Below, one piece after another: positions 30,435 to 35,301 of a stretch of 35,301 nucleotides of DNA. The first letter of the stretch is position 1. The number at the start of each line of letters is the position of its first letter. The notes below the pieces were generated by a model that saw only the letters and a program-made list of their open reading frames with translations, did no database searches and had not been told where the DNA came from. Origin of the DNA: a virus; the IMG/VR virus record IMGVR_UViG_3300024518_003081, positions 1-35,301 of that record. One strand, written 5' to 3'. The position numbers were made by a program, and so were the translations under genes.

Positions 30435-32429
30435 TTATAGATATTGCCAAACTATCTGTCTTGTAAATACTAACGTTTGGCGGTTCCAGCCCTTCTGGTC
30501 TTGTGTCTTAAAGACCTTAGTAGATTCCGGCTTTTCTCCCCTGGCATTTGCTGTTGGCGTATTATCAACCAAGATATCAGATTCCGCGATAGCTGTCGAC
30601 AATAAAAGATTATTTGGCACCACAGTGTTGCCACACATACTCGTGTTTCTCTTCATAGTATACGTAATATTCAAATTCTTTGTTTTGCCTGTTACTGTCT
30701 GTTGGTCCTGTAAAATAGGTCCATCTGCCTTCGCTGGAATAGGAATAACGGCAATTACCTCGGCTGGGTCATCAAAACCAATTTCAATTTCCTCTTTGAG
30801 AATATTTTCATTTGTGGTCTTAAACCTACTCTCAAAGGTTTTGGCATATACGATAGTTCCAGCAAACTCACTAAAGGATAATGTGGATGTTGTTGGTGTG
30901 CTGTCAATACAGCTACCCGTAGGCGTAATAGCTGCAACGCGACCAGGAATTAAATCTTCAATACCACCAGGGCCGAAGAACGCACCAGATGCATTAATAA
31001 ATCTAGTATTGTCTTTTGTTGAAGTTTCTACGCCTAAACCAAATACAGTTCCCTGAATCGAAACCGATGTTACAGAAGTATCAGAGGACTCCTGTCTGTC
31101 TACTTGAACTTCTTCTCTATAAAGAGCAGTTGATTGGTCGTGGAACGTCTTTGTCAAAGAGAACGAGTTGGCGATTTCGTCCCTATTACTACTTACGCTA
31201 ACTAAGTTTCCAGAAAGAGAAGCGGCGAAAATTGGCTCGGCCGAATCAATTGGGAAGTTATTTTCAAAACAAAAATCAATAGCTAGTTGAATTCCAGAAG
31301 CACTACCCTGTCTAATAGATGCGGAAGTAGAAACCGTCTGAGTTACACTACCATCCTCTTGACGCTCAATCGACCTTTGAATCGACCTACTTTCAAGTTG
31401 GTCGTCTGGGTCCGTTGGAGTTCTCGATAATGAATAAGTTACCGAGCCAGCGAACCTGTTCTCGGTTGTGCTTTTTGTTGTAATTCCAGAAGTAGCAGTA
31501 AATCCAATTTGTGGAGAAACAAACGTATTAAACCCAGTTAGCGCATTCGTAAACTTGTCAAACGTAGTATTACCATATCCTTGGACGACCCCATTGATAT
31601 TTACAGTTTGTACAAGATTATTTGTCTCATCAAGAGAGAAGGTTTTCTCAACAGTCCTATCGTCTTTAAATGCACCAGAGGCTAAAACCCAAGTTTCATT
31701 TATTTCATAGGAGCCAGCTGTTAGGTCAACGTTTTCGGTAAAGACGTGGTTAAAGGGAGTTAGGCCATCGATATCTATTAAAGCATCGACGAACGGTACA
31801 CGCATTATAGAAGAGTTGGTTTTATCTGGCAGTCCAGCAGAGCCACTTACTCTTGCAACTACAAAATCACGCGCGTTTTGGAATGGAGTATTTCCAGTAA
31901 TAGGGTCGCTTATACCTACAGCATTAATAGCATGAGTTGCGGCTATAGTATCGTCGTCTAGTTGATTAAAATTCCAAGTCTCAGTAAACTCTCTTACCTT
32001 TTTCGCATCATTAAAATCGCTGTTGTATTCGAAAATCAATGTATATTGGCGTGTGCTAACCATTTGACTTTCGTCAAAGCTCAGACTTACAACTCTTGGA
32101 CGCTCAGAAATAACCGGATATCCAGAAGCGTCAACAATTAAAAGACTACCGAAGTCTTCACTGAGAGCGCTGCAAAGCTGGTCGCTCTTACGGTCCAGAA
32201 CTTCTAGGCAAGAAGCATCAGGGCTAATCCCAGATAGCGCCGGAATAGTGGCAAGTAAAAATCCATTAAATGTAACTTGGTGAACAATACCGAGTCTCTC
32301 GGCGCCATCGCCTGTTGTTAGAAACTCTTTGCTCTCAGCCAATAAGGGGACCGGACTAAAGCAATAGGTTGCTCCGTCTGACGGTCTAGTGTAGAACATT
32401 TGGGCGCCGGCATTAAAATTTAGAGCCAT
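30435..32429 (-). CDS. Virion-type protein built of repeated beta domains
   Basis: Predicted 664-residue protein of unknown family. The first 160 residues form one region (MALNFNAGAQMFYTRPSDGA, then SLSFDESQMVSTRQYTLIFE). From about 225 onward a pattern of a strand-rich unit of 90-110 residues seems to recur four times. Each has an F/S-x-G-[ST]-x-x-[YV] opening, a charged strand with R/K-E-E/S, and a final T/V-V-x-[IV]-x-G-x-V-x-G: AGSYEINETW, AGSVTYSLSR, ANSFSLTKTF and AGTIVYAKTF mark the starts. It sits between the hub-like and repeat-rich tail genes, so a tail structural role is inferred. The start ATG at 32429 has GAGGTG 4 bases upstream. Confidence 0.7.
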   Translation of the reverse strand: MALNFNAGAQMFYTRPSDGATYCFSPVPLLAESKEFLTTGDGAERLGIVHQVTFNGFLLATIPALSGISPDASCLEVLDRKSDQLCSALSEDFGSLLIVDASGYPVISERPRVVSLSFDESQMVSTRQYTLIFEYNSDFNDAKKVREFTETWNFNQLDDDTIAATHAINAVGISDPITGNTPFQNARDFVVARVSGSAGLPDKTNSSIMRVPFVDALIDIDGLTPFNHVFTENVDLTAGSYEINETWVLASGAFKDDRTVEKTFSLDETNNLVQTVNINGVVQGYGNTTFDKFTNALTGFNTFVSPQIGFTATSGITTKSTTENRFAGSVTYSLSRTPTDPDDQLESRSIQRSIERQEDGSVTQTVSTSASIRQGSASGIQLAIDFCFENNFPIDSAEPIFAASLSGNLVSVSSNRDEIANSFSLTKTFHDQSTALYREEVQVDRQESSDTSVTSVSIQGTVFGLGVETSTKDNTRFINASGAFFGPGGIEDLIPGRVAAITPTGSCIDSTPTTSTLSFSEFAGTIVYAKTFESRFKTTNENILKEEIEIGFDDPAEVIAVIPIPAKADGPILQDQQTVTGKTKNLNITYTMKRNTSMCGNTVVPNNLLLSTAIAESDILVDNTPTANARGEKPESTKVFKTQDQKGWNRQTLVFTRQIVWQYL

Positions 32430-32437
32430 CTTTCACC

Positions 32438-35301
32438 TCAACAGTTATTAATGAAATTGCCGGTAGGAATTGTAAATGCGGGTAGTGCCGGCAATGGAAC
32501 CGTTCCATGAGGCACACAATCGTCAAAACCAATTAGGTATCCGTCAATTACACTCGAAGGAATTTCGACACCGATTAAGTATGAATTAATACTTCCACTA
32601 GCATTTCCACTAATACCTGCAATATAACCGTTTATTATTGAGTTTTCAAATCCAATTCCACTTGTCCAGGCGTTTACGCTACCTGATGCAAAAACATTAC
32701 CTTTCATGTATCCATAAACTTGAGCCGACTGAAGAACATTTAGATATCCAAAGACCTCTTCAGAAGCCCCTGCATTAAATAAATAACCATGAACTCGCTG
32801 TTGGCTGCCAACTAAATCATCCCCACTAGCAGGTAAATATCCAAATACATCGCTCTCCGCGTCGGCAACCTTCATAAATGTGAATATAGTTCCTGTCGCA
32901 GAACTCAATCCTCGCATGTATCCAAGAATCACACCGGTTGGTTGTGGTGGAATATATCCAAAGACCGAACTAAAAGCTCCGGGTGGTGCCGCAACAAAAC
33001 CACGAACGCTCTCAAACTCTCTATTGGCCAAGAATCCAAGAACACGCTCGCTTGGTGTTCCAGAAACGCCCATGTTTACACCGCCATAAATAATTCCGGT
33101 CATGTCAGGAACCATCATATAGCCATGAATACCGGAAGGCGGCTGGAAGCCACTAGCAGCGGATAACCATCCAAGAATCTGGGCCTGCTTATTCCCTAGA
33201 AGATATCCGTAGACCTGTTTAGTTATTCCAGATTGAACAGCAACATATCCATGTGTGATACCAGTTGGAATAGAAAGTAATCCAGACCCACCTAGCATGT
33301 AGCCGAGAACCTGTCCTTCTTTATTTCCAAGCATGTAAGCGTTAACACTACTGAAGGCATGAGGTTGTCCGACCATAAAACCGTGTCGAGGTTCAAACCA
33401 GAAATAACCCTTAGTATAAACATCAACTGAAGACCACTTTGCCTTTTTCATATATCCGTGAATTACACCGGTCGCAAAACTTTCGCCTCTCATGTATCCG
33501 AAAATTGATGTAAGTGGTGGGCCATCTAGCCCGCGAACATTATCAATATAGGCTACAGCTTCATCTCCAGCAATTGGAATTATATTGGCTGTCGACCCTC
33601 TTCTGAATACCCATCGAAGTGTCCATTTGCCTGGTGGAATATCTGTGGACACTGTAAAATATTGACATGTTCCTACAAAACAAGGACCCTGAGTAAAGAA
33701 CCCCTTTACTTGACCCATATTTGTAGAAGCCGGCGCACCTGTTGGTGCCGCATAAAAATTAAATTCATCGTCTTCTGGACCAGCAGGAATAGTAACGCCA
33801 GCGCCAATTTTGTGATAACGAGTGTCCCATTGAATATTTCTACCGGGCGCCCCGCTTGAGTCCACTTCGGTTATGGCAATATCAATATCGACTTCCACAA
33901 CACCAGAACTATTTAATGACATCCATTCTGCTGTTCTAAGAGCAGAACCATCTCCATTACCAACTGACTGACCAACAAAAATACCAGACTGAATCGTTCC
34001 AAGTTGCGTTGGCTGAGCGGTCGGCAAACCATTTGGTTTGGTTAAATTTCCACTAGCACGCACAAACCAGTCCCAATCGCCAGTTGCACGCCAGCCAGGA
34101 GGAAGTGAGGAGAATTCAAAAACGCCGTCGAATTTTTCCACAGATGATTCGGTTCCCTTGGCCGCAACTAAATCCTTCTCAAATCCACTAGTCACCCACT
34201 TATTTGGGGTTTGCGATGGACCGTATAGTCTTATCTGATAGACGGGAACATTGTTTGTTTTACCATTTGCCGCCGCACCAGCAAACAACAAGCGAATAAA
34301 TTTCCCAACAAAAGGCATAATATATGAGCCACTAGAAATAGTTCTATCAACGAATCCAAGTTCTACTTCAGATGTAGCCTTAACTAATCTGTCTGGATAA
34401 ACAGGCTGCGGGGAAGCAAAGTTCGCTGGCTCGATACTAACACCAGTTGGAATAGTGCCAACACTTTTAAAGGTTACACCGTCAAATGAAGATTGAATAT
34501 CTATAGCAGGAAGTTCTCTATTTCCGAAAGTTGGGGCTCTCCATGCCAATTCAACCCTACTAAATGGATATACTTGGTCAAAGCCCAAAGTAAGAACGTC
34601 ACCCTTACTGATATTTGTTGACGTGCCAAGCTTGCCATCAAACGCATTTTCTGGACCAAATCCAATTGCGCCAATGGAAAGTAGTTTTGTTCCAATACCA
34701 GTCGCCATTGTTCTATCTGCGGTATAATCTGGTAATCTAAGTGAGAACTGAGAATCAACTGATTTATCATAGTCCCAGACTACTAGAGAAGAAAGTGCAC
34801 CGGAAATTGTGGCGCCAGCCGTGACCACGATTTCTTGTTTAAAAACTCCACTACCTTGGTCTACTGGGTGGTGAAGGGCTTTGAAATTATTCCATGCGAA
34901 TAAACAGCCACTGCCGCCAACAAAGGTCTTGTCAGATGGGGCCCAACTATGGATGCCCGAAGTTGGTGCGAGTATTTCTGAGAATGAGAATTGGAGTGTT
35001 TGGTTTTTATCAGCCCCAAGCTTTCCAGCGTGCTTTACGTCAGACATTATTCTACTGATAACTTGCTTGCCAGAAGAATCCCTATTCATAAAATAAAGAT
35101 GTATGCGACCAGGCTTGTCTCTCCACGAGATATCACAGGCAGTTCCACTTGCATCAGTCCTGAAGATACCATTGTCGGATGGAATATTTCCAGTAGCTGG
35201 AATTCCTCTTCCTACTGTAGTCATTGGGACGACGCCACCGATAGATGATGGTGGGTCAGAATAGCCTCTAGAGCCACGTAGGTTTACAAAGACATCTCCT
35301 A
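32438..35301 (-). CDS. Repeat-rich tail protein with carbohydrate-binding-like domains, 5' end beyond window
   Basis: The frame is open from the right window edge; the first ATG inside it is at 35224, which would give 928 residues, but 25 earlier codons (ending YSDPPSSIGGVVP) are also open and protein-like, with no good ribosome-binding site before 35224. The gene is therefore probably cut by the window. Residues about 190-335 (counted from that ATG) resemble an F5/8 type C/discoidin-like beta sandwich (NAFDGKLGTSTNISKGDVLT, SSFDGVTFKSVGTI, VYQIRLYG). A second beta domain lies at about 370-560, with a CFVGTC pair. Residues about 573-901 are about 24 short G-Y-[ML]-x-G repeats. This suggests a host-surface or receptor-binding appendage; not confirmed. 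Confidence 0.7.
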   Translation of the reverse strand, partial: GDVFVNLRGSRGYSDPPSSIGGVVPMTTVGRGIPATGNIPSDNGIFRTDASGTACDISWRDKPGRIHLYFMNRDSSGKQVISRIMSDVKHAGKLGADKNQTLQFSFSEILAPTSGIHSWAPSDKTFVGGSGCLFAWNNFKALHHPVDQGSGVFKQEIVVTAGATISGALSSLVVWDYDKSVDSQFSLRLPDYTADRTMATGIGTKLLSIGAIGFGPENAFDGKLGTSTNISKGDVLTLGFDQVYPFSRVELAWRAPTFGNRELPAIDIQSSFDGVTFKSVGTIPTGVSIEPANFASPQPVYPDRLVKATSEVELGFVDRTISSGSYIMPFVGKFIRLLFAGAAANGKTNNVPVYQIRLYGPSQTPNKWVTSGFEKDLVAAKGTESSVEKFDGVFEFSSLPPGWRATGDWDWFVRASGNLTKPNGLPTAQPTQLGTIQSGIFVGQSVGNGDGSALRTAEWMSLNSSGVVEVDIDIAITEVDSSGAPGRNIQWDTRYHKIGAGVTIPAGPEDDEFNFYAAPTGAPASTNMGQVKGFFTQGPCFVGTCQYFTVSTDIPPGKWTLRWVFRRGSTANIIPIAGDEAVAYIDNVRGLDGPPLTSIFGYMRGESFATGVIHGYMKKAKWSSVDVYTKGYFWFEPRHGFMVGQPHAFSSVNAYMLGNKEGQVLGYMLGGSGLLSIPTGITHGYVAVQSGITKQVYGYLLGNKQAQILGWLSAASGFQPPSGIHGYMMVPDMTGIIYGGVNMGVSGTPSERVLGFLANREFESVRGFVAAPPGAFSSVFGYIPPQPTGVILGYMRGLSSATGTIFTFMKVADAESDVFGYLPASGDDLVGSQQRVHGYLFNAGASEEVFGYLNVLQSAQVYGYMKGNVFASGSVNAWTSGIGFENSIINGYIAGISGNASGSINSYLIGVEIPSSVIDGYLIGFDDCVPHGTVPLPALPAFTIPTGNFINNC
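32521..33508 (-). repeat. About 24 degenerate protein repeats, consensus [VI]-x-G-[YF]-[ML]-x-G
   Basis: Within the tail protein a unit of 11-18 residues recurs, for example SIFGYMRGESFATG, VIHGYMKKAKWSS, VLGYMLGG, VYGYLLGNKQAQ, VFGYLPASG, VHGYLFNAGASEE, VYGYMKGNVFASG and VIDGYLIGFDD. On the DNA (plus strand) this shows as many copies of cat-g-tat-cc or nearby variants. Repeats are diverged and unequal in length, so the array is old and protein-level rather than a recent DNA expansion. Confidence 0.85.

Noticed and set aside
1-35301. tRNA genes, CRISPR arrays, insertion sequences and attachment sites
   Set aside because: Nearly all sequence is coding on the minus strand; the few gaps are under 90 bases and contain no cloverleaf-like, spaced-repeat or terminal-inverted-repeat structure that I could see.

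Overview
The window looks like part of a large, tailed double-stranded DNA bacteriophage genome. Every gene I can support lies on the minus strand. Genes overlap by 1 to 38 bases or are separated by a few bases, stops are often fused to starts (ATGA, TAATG, TGATG), and Shine-Dalgarno (SD) sequences of the GGAG/GAGG type precede many starts. Three sigma-70-like promoters are visible. TAA, TAG and TGA all serve as stops, so the code is the standard bacterial one. I see no tRNA, rRNA, CRISPR array, integrase or transposase, and nothing identifies the host beyond its being a bacterium.

Transcription runs from high to low coordinates. The right end (about 25.3-35.3 kb) holds four large virion genes: a repeat-rich, carbohydrate-binding-like tail protein that runs off the window edge, a 664-residue protein with repeated beta domains, a probable baseplate/tail hub protein, and a 901-residue protein with an Ala-rich helical stalk. 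A promoter at 25267-25295 then starts the replication, recombination and nucleotide block (about 7.4-25.2 kb). In order this encodes a small basic protein, a MazG-like pyrophosphatase, RecA (with an intein), a Vsr-like nuclease, a second promoter, two small proteins, DnaB-type helicase, DnaG-type primase, a 5'-deoxyribonucleotidase, a dATP/dGTP diphosphohydrolase, a HAD-like protein, ThyX, a Cas4/RecB-like Fe-S nuclease, the N-terminal half of DNA polymerase III alpha, dUTPase, a PD-(D/E)XK protein, an FmdB-type zinc ribbon, a LAGLIDADG homing endonuclease, thymidine kinase, the C-terminal half of DNA polymerase III alpha (with an intein) and SSB. The left end (0-7.4 kb) is a glycosyltransferase cluster with six enzymes, one of which carries a DUF4214-like tail and an inserted zinc knuckle.

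Together the middle block could supply an almost autonomous replisome (polymerase, helicase, primase, SSB, recombinase) plus enzymes that reshape the dNTP pool. The virion proteins and glycosyltransferases would serve host recognition and surface modification.

The most unusual points are: (1) DNA polymerase III alpha is broken into two genes just after the third catalytic Asp, with five genes between the halves, one of them a homing endonuclease; (2) an HNH-containing class 1 intein sits in the C-terminal polymerase gene three residues from the site of the cyanobacterial split DnaE intein; (3) a LAGLIDADG intein interrupts the RecA P-loop and has the Ala1/Trp/Cys/Thr signature of class 3 inteins; (4) the tail protein carries about 24 short G-Y-[ML]-x-G repeats; (5) a 52-residue gene is locked between two glycosyltransferase genes by ATGA overlaps. 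No function could be confirmed by database search; calls rest on motifs read by eye.
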